DNA from: Halorubrum distributum JCM 10118
GTDB lineage: Archaea > Halobacteriota > Halobacteria > Halobacteriales > Haloferacaceae
Reading direction: 5' to 3'
NCBI RefSeq assembly: GCF_000337335.1
Contig: NZ_AOJN01000047.1
Location: forward strand, 73,387 to 137,386
DNA: 64,000 bases
Made by a program: the position numbers and the translations under genes. Below the pieces are notes generated by a model. It was not told where the DNA came from and did not search any database. It saw nothing but the letters and a program-made list of their open reading frames with translations. Shown here piece after piece: positions 1 through 8,586 of this stretch (the first letter of the stretch is position 1; every line of letters begins with the position of its first letter).

Positions 1-553
1 TGCCGGTGATCGTCGATTCGGGATCTTCGACCTCGCCGGGTTCGAGGTGGCGCTGGCACCCCTCGTCGCACTCGTCGCCGCGGGCGTGCGCGCCGCAGTA
101 CGGGCAGGTCCCCTCGACGTAGCGGTCGGGGAGGTACTGGTCGTCGACGGGGTCGTACGCCACCATGATCTCCTTCTCGTAGAGGTGGCCGGCCTCGTCG
201 AGGTCGCGGACGAGCTGCTGGGTGATCTCGGTGTTCGTCTCGTCGTGGGTGTGGCCGTAGTTGTCGAAGTCGACGTTGAACTTCGGGAACGTCTCGGCGT
301 AGCGCTCGTGCCAGTCGAGCGCGAACTCCTCGGGGGAGACGCCCTCCTGCTCGGCGTTGACCGCGACCGGCGTGCCGTGCATGTCGGAGCCGGAGACGAA
401 TGCGGTCTCTTGGCCGAGCCGTTCGAGCGCGCGGCTGTACACGTCGCCGCCGACGTAGGTGCGGAGGTGACCGATGTGGAGGTCGCCGTTGGCGTACGGC
501 AGTCCACAGGTCACCACCGCCGGGCGATCGGTGGGGAAGTCGTCGTGGCTCAT
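1..553 (-). CDS. metG: Methionyl-tRNA synthetase, N-terminal part (gene runs off the window)
   Basis: Class I aminoacyl-tRNA synthetase that charges tRNA-Met in the cytoplasm. Only the first 184 residues are inside the window. They contain the family opening (VVTCGLPYANG), the HIGH nucleotide-binding motif at residues 26-29, and a Cys-rich zinc knuckle (CPYC, then a Cys-rich stretch) near residues 145-160. The start ATG at 553 puts the Rossmann strand directly at the N-terminus, as usual for the family. The KMSKS motif and anticodon-binding domain lie outside. It is transcribed away from its neighbour at 887, with a 333-nt gap between them. Confidence 0.97.
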   Translation of the reverse strand, partial: MSHDDFPTDRPAVVTCGLPYANGDLHIGHLRTYVGGDVYSRALERLGQETAFVSGSDMHGTPVAVNAEQEGVSPEEFALDWHERYAETFPKFNVDFDNYGHTHDETNTEITQQLVRDLDEAGHLYEKEIMVAYDPVDDQYLPDRYVEGTCPYCGAHARGDECDEGCQRHLEPGEVEDPESTITG

Positions 554-886
554 GTGGTGTGTGTATGTCGTGTGTCGGTCGATCGGGTCTAAAGCCCGCT
601 GGTTCGGGGCCGTCGCCGGCGCGGCGATCGGTCGCGGTCGCGGATCGCCGTCCGCTCCGCGGCTCGCGCGATCGACGGCCCGGACGCTGCGGAGGGCGAC
701 GGGATTCGCCGCCGCGTCGGCGCCGGCCGCGTTACCGGCCGACGGCGACGCGACGGGTCCACCCGTCGCTAAAAGGAGCGCATCCGCATCTCGGACCGTC
801 GACGCCGTGTCACGCTTCACGCTTCGGACGGTCCCGTCTAAAAAGCGTCGCCCCGAGCCGGGTTGACGGCGGTCTCGGCCGAGGCC
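554..886. other. Non-coding gap between metG and the PPOX-family gene
   Basis: This 333-nt stretch has no reading frame with plausible protein character; those present are high-GC artefacts. It holds the upstream region of metG. I see no tRNA cloverleaf, no repeat copy of the family described elsewhere in this window, and no strong palindrome. Confidence 0.5.
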
Positions 887-1339
887 TCAGGGCTCCATCG
901 CCCGCTCGGCGCGGCCGGTGAGTCGGTCCGGATCGAGCCGGTAGAACTCGAACGTCACCTCGCTCGTCGGCTCGCCGAAGACGTCGACTATCGGAATCCG
1001 CTCCGTGCGTTCGAGGCCGGCGAGCGACTCCGTCGAGTCCGCGTCGTCGGTGGTCGACACCAACCGACCGCTCGCCACCACGCTCTTCCACCGTCCGTTC
1101 GCTTCCCCGTAGGTGACGAACGTGACGCCGCGGTCGGTAGGGTTCGCCTTTCCGCTCTCTTTCCCGACGGCGAGGCGGAAGTAAAACACCTCCTCGACCG
1201 GGTCGTACCCGTACGACACCGGCACCGAGTGCGGGGGCTCGTCGCGGGCCGTCGACAGGGAGAGGACCCCCGTTCCCGACCGCCCGAGGAACTCGTCGCG
1301 CTCGTCGTCCGCCATCCGAACCGCGTCCGTGCTCTCCAT
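887..1339 (-). CDS. Pyridoxamine 5'-phosphate oxidase family flavin-binding protein
   Basis: A 150-residue split-barrel protein of the PPOX/FMN-binding family common in haloarchaea. Visible signatures are the N-terminal helix (DDERDEFLGRSGTGVLSL), the strand with PHSVPVSYGYD, and FYFRLAVGKESGKANP, where the central basic residues would contact the flavin phosphate. Length fits single-domain PPOX proteins. Substrate is unknown; such proteins bind FMN, F420 or haem. The ATG at 1339 is chosen; an internal ATG eight codons later is possible. It stands alone, convergent with nothing. Confidence 0.8.
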   Translation of the reverse strand: MESTDAVRMADDERDEFLGRSGTGVLSLSTARDEPPHSVPVSYGYDPVEEVFYFRLAVGKESGKANPTDRGVTFVTYGEANGRWKSVVASGRLVSTTDDADSTESLAGLERTERIPIVDVFGEPTSEVTFEFYRLDPDRLTGRAERAMEP

Positions 1340-1418
1340 ACGCGATCGTCGTGGCGTACGCTAATGAATACCAACCACGGTCCGGGCGGGCGGACCGCTT
1401 CGTCCCGCTGCGCCCCGC

Positions 1419-2327
1419 CTACAGGATCTCGCGGACGATCGCGGCCGCCTCGGACGCCGTCGGCGCGAGCACGTACACGATCGGCTCAATGCCGACCGCG
1501 CCGGTCTGGTACAGGACGAGCGTTTCGCCGTCCGCCGGGAGGTCGGCGGCCGCGACCGCGTCGGCGACCGCCTCGCGCGTCGGTCGCTCCGCGTCGAACT
1601 CCACGGTCGGGTGGTCGGCCGCGAGCGTGTCGACCGTCTCCGGGTCGTAGCGGAGGTTCACCGCGCCCCGGACGGGGGCGCCCGCCTCGCGGGCCGCGAG
1701 CAGCACCGTCGCGACGTGTTCGCTCACGCCGAACTCCGGCTCCCCGGGCACCATCGCCCGGCCCTTCACGTCGACGAGCCGGCCGGGGACCGCGGCGACG
1801 TCGTCGACGGTGGCGGCGTCGGCGAGGCACTCGGCGACGTTCGCGCCGACGTTCGGGATGAGCCCGGCGAAGCCGGAGGCGTTCGTCAGGGTCCGAAGGC
1901 CGCGCCGGACCGAGGTGAGGACGCGCTCGCGCTCGCGAAGCCCGCTGTCGGGGTCGTGGACCGAGAACTCCACGTCCGCCTCGGCGAGCGCGGGCATCGC
2001 CGCCTCGTGGAGGTCGGCGAGGAGGTCGCCCTCCTCCAGCTGGCGGATCAGCACCTCGATCTCGACGAGCGCGGCCACCGGCGTGAGATCGCCGCTCGCG
2101 AGCCCCTCGCCCACGCGCTCGACGAGGTTTCGCACGCGCTCGTCGTCGACGATGTCCTCGTGTCTGGCCACGTCGCCGGCGGCGTACTTCGAGACCGCCG
2201 ACTGGGAGATGCCGAGGGCGTCGGCGACCTCAGACTGCGTGAACCCGCGGTCGCGGAGGTCCTCCGCGAGCATCGAGCGGACGGTCGGCAGGAACTCGTC
2301 GACGACGACCTCCTCGATGAACCTCAT
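1419..2327 (-). CDS. thiR: ThiR-type transcriptional regulator (HTH plus ThiN domain)
   Basis: A 302-residue regulator. Residues about 25-52 form a helix-turn-helix ([19 protein letters not shown]). Residues from about 125 to the end form a ThiN-like domain, related to archaeal thiamine-phosphate synthase, with the core [13 protein letters not shown] and [20 protein letters not shown]. Proteins of this architecture are described in archaea as ThiR, which senses thiamine phosphates and controls thiamine genes. The likely target thi4 is only 5 kb away. The gene overlaps the end of dcd by 4 nt (ATGA), so the two are probably co-translated, although pyrimidine and thiamine metabolism have no obvious link beyond the shared operon. 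Confidence 0.88.
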   Translation of the reverse strand: MRFIEEVVVDEFLPTVRSMLAEDLRDRGFTQSEVADALGISQSAVSKYAAGDVARHEDIVDDERVRNLVERVGEGLASGDLTPVAALVEIEVLIRQLEEGDLLADLHEAAMPALAEADVEFSVHDPDSGLRERERVLTSVRRGLRTLTNASGFAGLIPNVGANVAECLADAATVDDVAAVPGRLVDVKGRAMVPGEPEFGVSEHVATVLLAAREAGAPVRGAVNLRYDPETVDTLAADHPTVEFDAERPTREAVADAVAAADLPADGETLVLYQTGAVGIEPIVYVLAPTASEAAAIVREIL

Positions 2328-2944
2328 CGCCCGTCACCCCGCTCCACGTCCGCCGCCCGGTCGGCGTCGTCGAACTCCGGGTCGTCGCCGATCCGCGACG
2401 CCTGCGGCCCGTCCTGGTTCTGGTACTTTGAGCCGCGCTCGGCGCCGTACGGCCGCTCTGCGGGCCGCTTCAGCTCCGTGAAGGTGAGCTGCGAGACGCG
2501 CATGCCGGGCGAGAGCGCCACGGGGGCGGTCCCGAGGTTCGAGAGTTCGAGGGTGATCTGGCCCTCGTAGCCCGGGTCACAGAGGCCCGCGGTCGCGTGG
2601 ACGACGATCGCGAGCCGGCCGAGCGAGGAGCGGCCCTCGACGTGGGCGACGAGGTCGTCCGGGATCGCGACGCGCTCGACGGTGGTCCCGAGGACGAAGT
2701 CGCCGGGGTGGAGGATGAACTCGTCGCCCTCGTCGACGGTCGTCTCGGTGACGTACTCGCTCACCTCGCCCGCGTCGGTCGGGTGGATGCAGGGGATGTT
2801 GGTGCGCTGGAACTCCAGGAACCGCTCGCCGAGGCGCAGGTCCACGCTCGCGGGCTGGACCTGCTGGTCGACGTCGTCGAGCGGCTCGATCGCGAGGTCG
2901 CCCTCCGCGAGCCGGTCGAGGATGTCGGCGTCCGACAGGATCAT
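2324..2944 (-). CDS. dcd: dCTP deaminase
   Basis: Converts dCTP to dUTP for thymidylate synthesis; some archaeal members also cleave dUTP to dUMP. The 206-residue protein has the trimer/phosphate motif GRSSLGR at 104-110, the catalytic Glu in [10 protein letters not shown] (Glu127), and the C-terminal lid [12 protein letters not shown] at about 174-184. The extra 15 C-terminal residues are acidic and probably disordered. It is the first gene of a two-gene unit with thiR. Whether it is mono- or bifunctional cannot be settled from sequence alone. Confidence 0.95.
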   Translation of the reverse strand: MILSDADILDRLAEGDLAIEPLDDVDQQVQPASVDLRLGERFLEFQRTNIPCIHPTDAGEVSEYVTETTVDEGDEFILHPGDFVLGTTVERVAIPDDLVAHVEGRSSLGRLAIVVHATAGLCDPGYEGQITLELSNLGTAPVALSPGMRVSQLTFTELKRPAERPYGAERGSKYQNQDGPQASRIGDDPEFDDADRAADVERGDGR

Positions 2945-3036
2945 ACCGAGAGGGGGAGCGCCAGCGGGTTAAAAACTCCCGAATCCGCGGTCGCGGGCGT
3001 CCCCGCGGCTGGCGCGGCCGACCGGTCCGGTGGGAC

Positions 3037-3807
3037 TCAAACCGCCGCGATCACGAGCGCGATCGCGGCGAAGAACGTCGCCACGCCCGCCGCCGCCCCG
3101 CGACCGAGGTCGTGTTCGGCCTCCAGCCCGCCGACGACCACGACCCACTGGATCGCGATCGCTACCGCGGACGCGACCAGCAGCGGGCCCGTCGCGCTCG
3201 TGATCGCGGCGACGAGGTCCGTCGTGAGCGCCTCGAACGACGACCCCGCGGGCGCCGCGTTCGAGAGCGTGTACCAGATCGCGACGATCCCGGCGCCGAG
3301 CCGGAGCAGCTCCGCGCCGAGGGCCCACCCGGCGATCACGAAGGAGTCGGCGACGGAGCCGGAGCCGCCGGCGACGAGCGCCCCGACGTGGAGCGCGAGC
3401 GCGAACATCACCCACCAGAGCGGCACGCCCAGCAGGCCGTAGTGGATGTATCCGCCCGCGGCGTCGCGCAGTTCCTCCCCCGCGTCGACCTCGATCCGCT
3501 TCGGCTCGTCGCACTGCTCGCCGATCACGGAGTCGGGGTCGTCGCCGAACGTCTCGCAGGTCGACTCCGAGGGGCGATCCGGGTTGTCGACGGTGATCTG
3601 CTGGTCGACCGTCGCGTCGAAGACGGCCCCGAGCGCGATGATTCCGACGCTGGTGCCGATCGTGACGACGACCAGCATCGCGACCGCGACGGTCCCGGCT
3701 CGGGGGGAGCCGAAGGCGTCGCGGACGCGGTCGATGAGGCTGCCGGGCAGACTCGCGAGGGCGGCGAACGGGGAGGGCATCGGCGGGTCATCGCCGCCGA
3801 CGGACAA
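3037..3807 (-). CDS. YIP1-like multi-pass membrane protein
   Basis: A 256-residue integral membrane protein with about five hydrophobic segments (near residues 38-62, 125-145, 155-175, 205-225 and 235-256). An extracytoplasmic acidic loop at residues 70-115 has two Cys (STCETF, GEQCDEP). The pattern resembles haloarchaeal Yip1-family proteins, but I have no functional motif. A second possible ATG lies nine codons downstream, at 3780. Function unknown. Confidence 0.65.
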   Translation of the reverse strand: MSVGGDDPPMPSPFAALASLPGSLIDRVRDAFGSPRAGTVAVAMLVVVTIGTSVGIIALGAVFDATVDQQITVDNPDRPSESTCETFGDDPDSVIGEQCDEPKRIEVDAGEELRDAAGGYIHYGLLGVPLWWVMFALALHVGALVAGGSGSVADSFVIAGWALGAELLRLGAGIVAIWYTLSNAAPAGSSFEALTTDLVAAITSATGPLLVASAVAIAIQWVVVVGGLEAEHDLGRGAAAGVATFFAAIALVIAAV

Positions 3808-3872
3808 GTGCTTTTCCGCTCGGTGGCGGCGACCGCGGTCCGGGACCGATCCGACGCCTCACGCGGGCCGCG

Positions 3873-4481
3873 TCACTCCCGGTCGAGTTCGGTCTCCGCG
3901 TCGGCGTCGGTCTCCTCGGCCTCGCTCGCGGCGGCCTTCCGCGCGCGGTCGGCCGCCAGTTCGCGATCGATGTCGTCCTCGACGTACCCCATCGACTCCA
4001 CGGTGACGACGTTGCCGCCGCCGGGGTCGACAACCATCACCTCCTCGCCCTCGTCGATCTCGCCGTCGATCGACCGGGCGGAGTAGTGGGGGCTGAAGCC
4101 GCCGCCGGTGAGTTTCACCTCGCCGCCTGTAGGGGTCACCCGCTCCGTGACCGTCCCCGTCTTCCCCTTCAGCGAGTCGCTGTCGCTGGTCTGTTGCTGC
4201 CCTTTCCCGCCGTAGAGGTCGAACTCGTGGTAGCCGTAGAAGGCGGCGGCGCCGAAGGCGAGCGTCAAGAACGCCATGAGCAGCGTGAGGAGGACGCCGG
4301 CGACGCCGAGCGAACTCAACACGAGCCCGCCGAGCCCCGCGCCGATGAGCGCGATACCGACGACGATGAAGTTCGCTCCCGGGGCGAGCGCCTCCGCCAT
4401 CGAGAGCAGCAGCCCCGCGGTCAGAAGCAGGAGCGGGAGAGTGTCCGGCGAGAGGAGCCCGGACTGTGCGAGCGCGTTCAT
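3873..4481 (-). CDS. NfeD family membrane protein
   Basis: A 202-residue protein. Residues 1-85 give two or three transmembrane helices, and residues 105-165 form an OB-fold NfeD domain (LKGKTGTVTERVTPTGGEVKL through EEVMVVDPGGGNVVTVE). The tail is acidic. NfeD proteins normally partner with SPFH/stomatin proteins in membrane microdomains and are often encoded beside them. Here the only SPFH gene seen is about 40 kb away, at 44083-45219. Role inferred as a membrane organiser; no direct evidence. Confidence 0.82.
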   Translation of the reverse strand: MNALAQSGLLSPDTLPLLLLTAGLLLSMAEALAPGANFIVVGIALIGAGLGGLVLSSLGVAGVLLTLLMAFLTLAFGAAAFYGYHEFDLYGGKGQQQTSDSDSLKGKTGTVTERVTPTGGEVKLTGGGFSPHYSARSIDGEIDEGEEVMVVDPGGGNVVTVESMGYVEDDIDRELAADRARKAAASEAEETDADAETELDRE

Positions 4482-4581
4482 GTTCGGTCCTACGGCCGCG
4501 GCCTGATAAGTGGTGCGCGGCCGCGGTGTCGGTCGAGCGGCCGTCCCCTCTCGGTTCGCGCCCGACCGGCGGCGACCTGGC

Positions 4582-4869
4582 TCAGAACCCGACCAGCAGG
4601 ACGCCGACCGTGAGCGCGACTCCGAGGACGACGAAGACCGCGTGTTCGAGGGTGACGTCCCCGGGCTCTATCGGCTCGTCCGCGGGCGTGGCGGTGTCTT
4701 CCGTGACCCCGTCCGGCCCGACGTCGTCGACCGCGAAGCGCCACTCGCGCCCGTCGTCCGGGCTCTCTTCGCCGGCGTCGTTGGCCCGCGTCCGCTCGCC
4801 GAACTCCGCCGACTCCGGGGCGCCGGCCGAGTTCTCCTCGCGGGCGTCGTCGCCGGATTCGTCGCTCAT
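4582..4869 (-). CDS. Small acidic protein with one C-terminal membrane anchor
   Basis: A 95-residue protein. The first 70 residues are acidic and low-complexity (many Glu, Asp, Ser, Ala), followed by one hydrophobic helix (HAVFVVLGVALTVGVLLVGF) ending at the C-terminus. This is a tail-anchored topology. It resembles a conserved haloarchaeal family of unknown function (DUF7312-like, from memory). It is flanked by the NfeD gene and pyk, both on the same strand. Confidence 0.6.
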   Translation of the reverse strand: MSDESGDDAREENSAGAPESAEFGERTRANDAGEESPDDGREWRFAVDDVGPDGVTEDTATPADEPIEPGDVTLEHAVFVVLGVALTVGVLLVGF

Positions 4870-4987
4870 GGACGAGCGTACGCGACTCCGTAATAAATGG
4901 CTGGCGGGCGCGGGCGGTCGGATCGGTCTGGCGGATGGGGTCCGCGCGGGACGGGGCGGGACGGCGGGCCCGGTTCGGCGGAGCGGC

Positions 4988-6745
4988 CTACCGCTCGCGG
5001 GCCGCCCGGAGGACGTCGCCGTCGTAGACGACGCCGCGTTCGCCGTCGACGGTCACCGTGGTCCCGTCCGCGACGGACTCGGGCAGGCCGGCGCCGGAGA
5101 CCATCGGCACGCCGAGTTCGCGCGCGACGACGGCGGGGTAGCCGGTCATCCCCTCGCGGGCGTCGATGACCCCGGCGATCCGGTCGAGGTCGCCGGAGAA
5201 CTCGCCGTCGAAGTCGGCGCCGAGCGCGACGACGGCGCCGTCCGGCAGCGCGTCGAGGTCGCCGTCAGCGGTCCGGTGGACGGGGCCGGCGACGCGGCCG
5301 GCGACGACCGCCTTCCCGGTCACGAGCGTCTCGGCGGCCACGTGGACCTTCAGGGTGTTCGTCGTGTTCGTCCCCTCGAACTCGGTGAGCATGCCGGAGA
5401 GGACGACGAGCGTGTCACCCGACTCGGCCCCGCCGGTGTCGAGGGCGGCGTCGACGGCGTTGTCGAGGACCGCCTCCATGTCGTGGGCGTACTCGGTCAA
5501 CACGGGGCGAACGCCCCACGAGAGCGCGAGCTGTCGGCGGACGCGGTCGTTCGGCGTCGTCGCGACGACGGGGACCCCCGGCCGGAACATCGCGGTCTTG
5601 CGGGCGGTGAAGCCGGACTCGGAGACGGCGACCACCGTCGAGGCGCCGATGTCGCGCGCGAGGTACCGCGCCGAGCGAGCCAGCGCCTCGGTGCGCGATC
5701 CCTCGTCGGCCGTCGGGACGCGCTGCTCGCGCGTCTCGGCGTACTCGCCGCTGGCCTCGACCTGCCGGACGATCCGGTCCATCGTCTCGACGACGTTGAC
5801 GGGGTCCTCGCCGATGGCGGTCTCGCCGGAGAGCATGACGGCGTCGGTGCCGTCGAGGACGGCGTTCGCCACGTCGGAGGCCTCCGCGCGGGTGGGCCGC
5901 CGCGAGGAGACCATGGAGTCGAGCATCTCCGTCGCGGTGATGACGGGGACGCCCTCGTTGACGCAGGTCCGGATGATCCGCTTTTGGATCACCGGAACGT
6001 CCTCCAGCGGGCACTCGACGCCGAGGTCGCCGCGGGCGACCATCACGCCGTCGGCGGCGTCGACGATCTCCTCTAAGTTCTCGACCGCGCCGGCGCGCTC
6101 GATCTTCGCGACGATCGGGATGTCGTCGCCGCCGCGGGCCTCCAGCTCGTCGGCGATCTTGTACACGTCGTCGGCGTCGCGCACGAAGGAGGCGGCGACG
6201 AAGTCGGCGTTCGTCCGGGCCGCGAGGTCGAGCTCCGCCTCGTCCTCCGGGGTGATGAGGTCGACGTCGATGGCGACGCCCGGGAGGTTCACGCCCTTCC
6301 GGGAGCCGAGCTTCCCGCCGGAGACGACCGTCGCGACCACGGACTCGCCCTCGACGTCCTCGACGCGACACTCGATCCGGCCGTCGTCCAGCAGGATCGT
6401 GTCGCCCGGTTCGGCGGCCCCGATCGAGTGGGTGAGGCCGACGCGCTCGGGCGTCGCGTCGTCGCCTTCGAGGAAGGTGACCTCGGAGTCCGTCGCGAGT
6501 TCGATCGGCTCGTCGATCTCGGCGGTGCGGACCTCCGGGCCCTTCAGGTCGACCATCACCGCGAGCGGGTCGTCGATCTCCTCGTCGACGGCGCGGGCGC
6601 GCTCGATCACCGTCTCCCGGTGGTCGGTCGTTCCGTGGCTGGCGTTGAGCCGGACGACGGACATCCCCGCGTTGGCGAGGCCGCGGATCGTGTCCCGGTC
6701 GTCCGAGGCGGGACCGATCGTACAGACGATCTTGGCGTTTCGCAT
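4988..6745 (-). CDS. pyk: Pyruvate kinase with C-terminal PEP-utiliser-like domain
   Basis: Converts PEP and ADP to pyruvate and ATP, the last step of glycolysis. Visible motifs are KIVCTIGPAS at the start, VVRLNASHG, MVDLKGPEVR, the active-site strand IVAKIERAGAVEN, VARGDLGVE, TATEMLDSM and MLSGETAIG. Residues from about 475 to 585 form an extra domain related to the phosphohistidine domain of PEP synthase (REGMTGYPAVVARELGVP). In PpsA of this same window the equivalent is GGMTSHAAIISRELGVP. The catalytic His is thus replaced by Tyr, so the extra domain cannot carry phosphate and is probably structural or regulatory, as in Bacillus-type enzymes. Confidence 0.97.
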   Translation of the reverse strand: MRNAKIVCTIGPASDDRDTIRGLANAGMSVVRLNASHGTTDHRETVIERARAVDEEIDDPLAVMVDLKGPEVRTAEIDEPIELATDSEVTFLEGDDATPERVGLTHSIGAAEPGDTILLDDGRIECRVEDVEGESVVATVVSGGKLGSRKGVNLPGVAIDVDLITPEDEAELDLAARTNADFVAASFVRDADDVYKIADELEARGGDDIPIVAKIERAGAVENLEEIVDAADGVMVARGDLGVECPLEDVPVIQKRIIRTCVNEGVPVITATEMLDSMVSSRRPTRAEASDVANAVLDGTDAVMLSGETAIGEDPVNVVETMDRIVRQVEASGEYAETREQRVPTADEGSRTEALARSARYLARDIGASTVVAVSESGFTARKTAMFRPGVPVVATTPNDRVRRQLALSWGVRPVLTEYAHDMEAVLDNAVDAALDTGGAESGDTLVVLSGMLTEFEGTNTTNTLKVHVAAETLVTGKAVVAGRVAGPVHRTADGDLDALPDGAVVALGADFDGEFSGDLDRIAGVIDAREGMTGYPAVVARELGVPMVSGAGLPESVADGTTVTVDGERGVVYDGDVLRAARER

Positions 6746-6855
6746 GTCGCCGGGTTCGACGTAGCGCCGGAAAAAGGCACCCGGTTGCGTCGCTCCCGAG
6801 TAAACGTTCGTGAAGGACGATCGCAGTCGATTCCAGGTCTGGGCTGCGGTGACTG

Positions 6856-7228
6856 TTTATAAACGAACACGTGGCGGCGCGTGCCTCCGAGCGCCCGCCA
6901 GGGCGCGAGGAGCACGCGCGAGGGAGCGGTGAGCGACGGGCGACCGGAGGGAGCCCCGAGCGAACCGCGAGGCTGGGGGGGTGCGAGGTGCGGTTGCGGT
7001 GCGGGGCGGGACTCAAAGGGGCAGTCGCGAAGAGCGCGGAGGCGACGTAAGGACCGCAGGGAACGAGCGTAGCGAGTGACCGAGGACCGCAGCGAGCGTC
7101 CGCGCTCTTCGCGACTGGGGCTTTGGCGGCGTTCGCCGTCGATCCGCGGCCAGTTATTTATAAGTGAGCTGTCGGAGCGTTGGCGGCGTTCGCCGTCGCT
7201 TCGTCGGCAGCCAGTTATAAAAGACCGG
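6856..7228 (+). repeat. Dispersed structured element, copy A
   Basis: This is an intact copy of the repeat family found seven times in the window. A TTTATAA box lies at 6856-6862. Hairpin P1 is at 6877-6919, with a CTCC/GGAG middle helix and a tandem GA/GA internal loop. Hairpin P2 closes with GCGGT/ACCGC. The G-rich linker ends in GACTCAAAGGGGCAG. The perfect 18-bp P3 palindrome has arms 7022-7039 and 7100-7117, with a 60-nt loop. Two 57-bp units follow (7115-7171 and 7172-7228); the first holds TATTTATAA at 7155-7163. It lies upstream of pyk and downstream of thi4, antisense to both. No protein is encoded. Confidence 0.85.
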
Positions 7229-7274
7229 CCGAGTGCGTGGAGGGGGCCGTCCTCGAAGCGTCAGCGGTGGGTTC

Positions 7275-8210
7275 TCAGTCGTCCGCGGGGGCGGGCGCGC
7301 TGCCGGTCGAGAGGTTCACTTCGGGCGCGTCGACCTCCAGCTCGTCGAGCGCGGTCTGTGCGGCGCGCTTCCCCGACACCAGCATCGCCCCGAACGTCGG
7401 GCCCATGCGCGGGAGGCCGTGGGCGGTCGCGACCGCCATCCCGGAGGCGATCAGGCCGTCGTGGACGACGCCGGTGTGCTCGACGACGGCGTCCTCGCTC
7501 TCGCCGACCCACATCGAGTCGTGGCCGGGCGAGTCGTGGCCGGGGGCGCCGTACTCGCCGTCGGCCGTCTGGTCCATGCCGGTGTTGTGCTCCTTCGCGT
7601 GTTCGATGCCGGGCGCCGAGAGGACGCCGCGCTCGTCGAGCTTGCTGATCGCGACGGCGTCGTGACCGGTCGCGTCGATGACGAGGTCGGACTCGACCGC
7701 GATCGGGTCGACGCAGGTGATCTCGCGCGGGAGCGCGTGGACCGGCGTCCAGTTCATCACGATCCCGCCGACCTCGTGGTCGTCGCGGACGACGAGGTCC
7801 GTGAACTCGGTCATGTTCTGGACGCGCGCGCCGGCGTCGCACGCCGCCTTGATCAGCCCGGAGCAGGCCTCCGGCCCCGCGGCGGTGTAGAGGCCGTCGA
7901 CGTCGTCTACCGGCTCGTACTCCACGTCGAGGTCGTCGAGGATCTCCTGGGCCGGGTCGCGCACGGTCACCGTGTTCATCAGGAACCCGCCGAGCCAGAA
8001 GCCGCCGCCGAGGTAGTTGTTCTTCTCGACGATCATCACCTTCACGCCGCGCTCGGCCAGCTCCTTCGCGGCCATCAGCCCGGAGGGGCCGCCGCCGAGA
8101 ATGATCACCTCGGAGTCCGTGAAGTCGAGGAACCCGTCGGTCCACTCGGTGCCGATGGCTCTCGTTACGTCCGTCTCGCTCACGTCCGCGAAGCCGTTGA
8201 ATCCCTTCAT
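7275..8210 (-). CDS. thi4: Thiazole synthase Thi4
   Basis: Makes the thiazole half of thiamine (ADP-thiazole) from NAD and glycine. The 311-residue protein has a Rossmann dinucleotide motif ([16 protein letters not shown], about residues 35-50), the [13 protein letters not shown] segment, and Cys166 in PREITCVDP. That Cys corresponds to the active-site cysteine shown to be essential in Haloferax Thi4, so this is probably the Cys-donor type rather than the sulfide-dependent His type. The C-terminal [17 protein letters not shown] is typical. The ATG at 8210 matches the family N-terminus ([12 protein letters not shown]). The leader carries a candidate operator, consistent with control by ThiR. 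Confidence 0.96.
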   Translation of the reverse strand: MKGFNGFADVSETDVTRAIGTEWTDGFLDFTDSEVIILGGGPSGLMAAKELAERGVKVMIVEKNNYLGGGFWLGGFLMNTVTVRDPAQEILDDLDVEYEPVDDVDGLYTAAGPEACSGLIKAACDAGARVQNMTEFTDLVVRDDHEVGGIVMNWTPVHALPREITCVDPIAVESDLVIDATGHDAVAISKLDERGVLSAPGIEHAKEHNTGMDQTADGEYGAPGHDSPGHDSMWVGESEDAVVEHTGVVHDGLIASGMAVATAHGLPRMGPTFGAMLVSGKRAAQTALDELEVDAPEVNLSTGSAPAPADD

Positions 8211-8211
8211 A

Positions 8212-8273
8212 CAACTTGGTAGTATTACTTGGTTGTGAAATACGTTGCGGTCGATGCGGAGTTGTATATATAA
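8212..8273 (-). promoter_or_regulatory. thi4 promoter and candidate ThiR operator
   Basis: On the minus strand a TATA-like TTATATATA lies at about 8264-8273, roughly 55 nt before the thi4 ATG, which predicts a leader of about 30-35 nt. That leader contains ACAACCAAGTAATACTACC followed by AAGTTGT at 8212-8237. It has a direct repeat ACCAAGT (13-nt period) inside inverted ends ACAAC/GTTGT. A site just downstream of the start point would suit a repressor. The TATA box falls inside the terminal 57-bp unit of repeat copy B. Linking the site to ThiR is inference. Confidence 0.5.
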
Positions 8274-8500
8274 GATCTTCCGGCAGACCGGCGGCGAACA
8301 CCGCCAAAGCCCCAGTCGCGAGGACGAAGACGCGCGACTGGGGCTTTGAGTCCCGCCCGCACCGCCCCGCACAGCAGCCTCACGCCTCCCCAGCCTCGCG
8401 GTTCGCTCCGGGCTTCCTCCGGTCGCCCGTCGCTCACCGCTCCCTCGCGCGTGCTGCTCGGCCGCAGATGCGGCCTCGCAGGCACGCGCCACCGCCGCGT
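8259..8500 (-). repeat. Dispersed structured element, copy B (short P3)
   Basis: Minus-strand copy. P1 is at 8447-8489 with its own helix sequences: CTGC/GCAG in the middle and GGCCGC/GCGGCC at the tip, still separated by GA/GA. P2 is as in copy A. P3 is short and perfect: AAAGCCCCAGTCGCG at 8306-8320 pairs with 8333-8347, leaving a 12-nt loop. The 60-nt loop seen in other copies is missing, and the usual GGG/GGG internal loop has become CCC/GGG. One 57-bp unit occupies 8259-8315 and contains the thi4 TATA box. The copy fills the divergent gap between thi4 and rpl37ae. Confidence 0.83.
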
Positions 8501-8586
8501 CGGGTCGTCTGCTATCGTCGCGCGTACCGTTCCGACCGCCGCGACTCGCAGCCTTTTTACCTACGCTGGCGGTAGAAGTGGCTACT

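Noticed and set aside
810-1091. Short Arg-rich frame between metG and the PPOX gene
   Set aside because: Overlaps the PPOX gene out of frame and has shadow composition.
6877-6919. P1 as a canonical kink-turn
   Set aside because: The tandem GA pairs are there, but the three-nucleotide bulge next to them is missing, so only a symmetric G-A internal loop can be claimed.
6856-7228. Insertion sequence with lost transposase
   Set aside because: No terminal inverted repeats flanking the whole element and no transposase fragment in any of seven copies; a non-autonomous element cannot be excluded.
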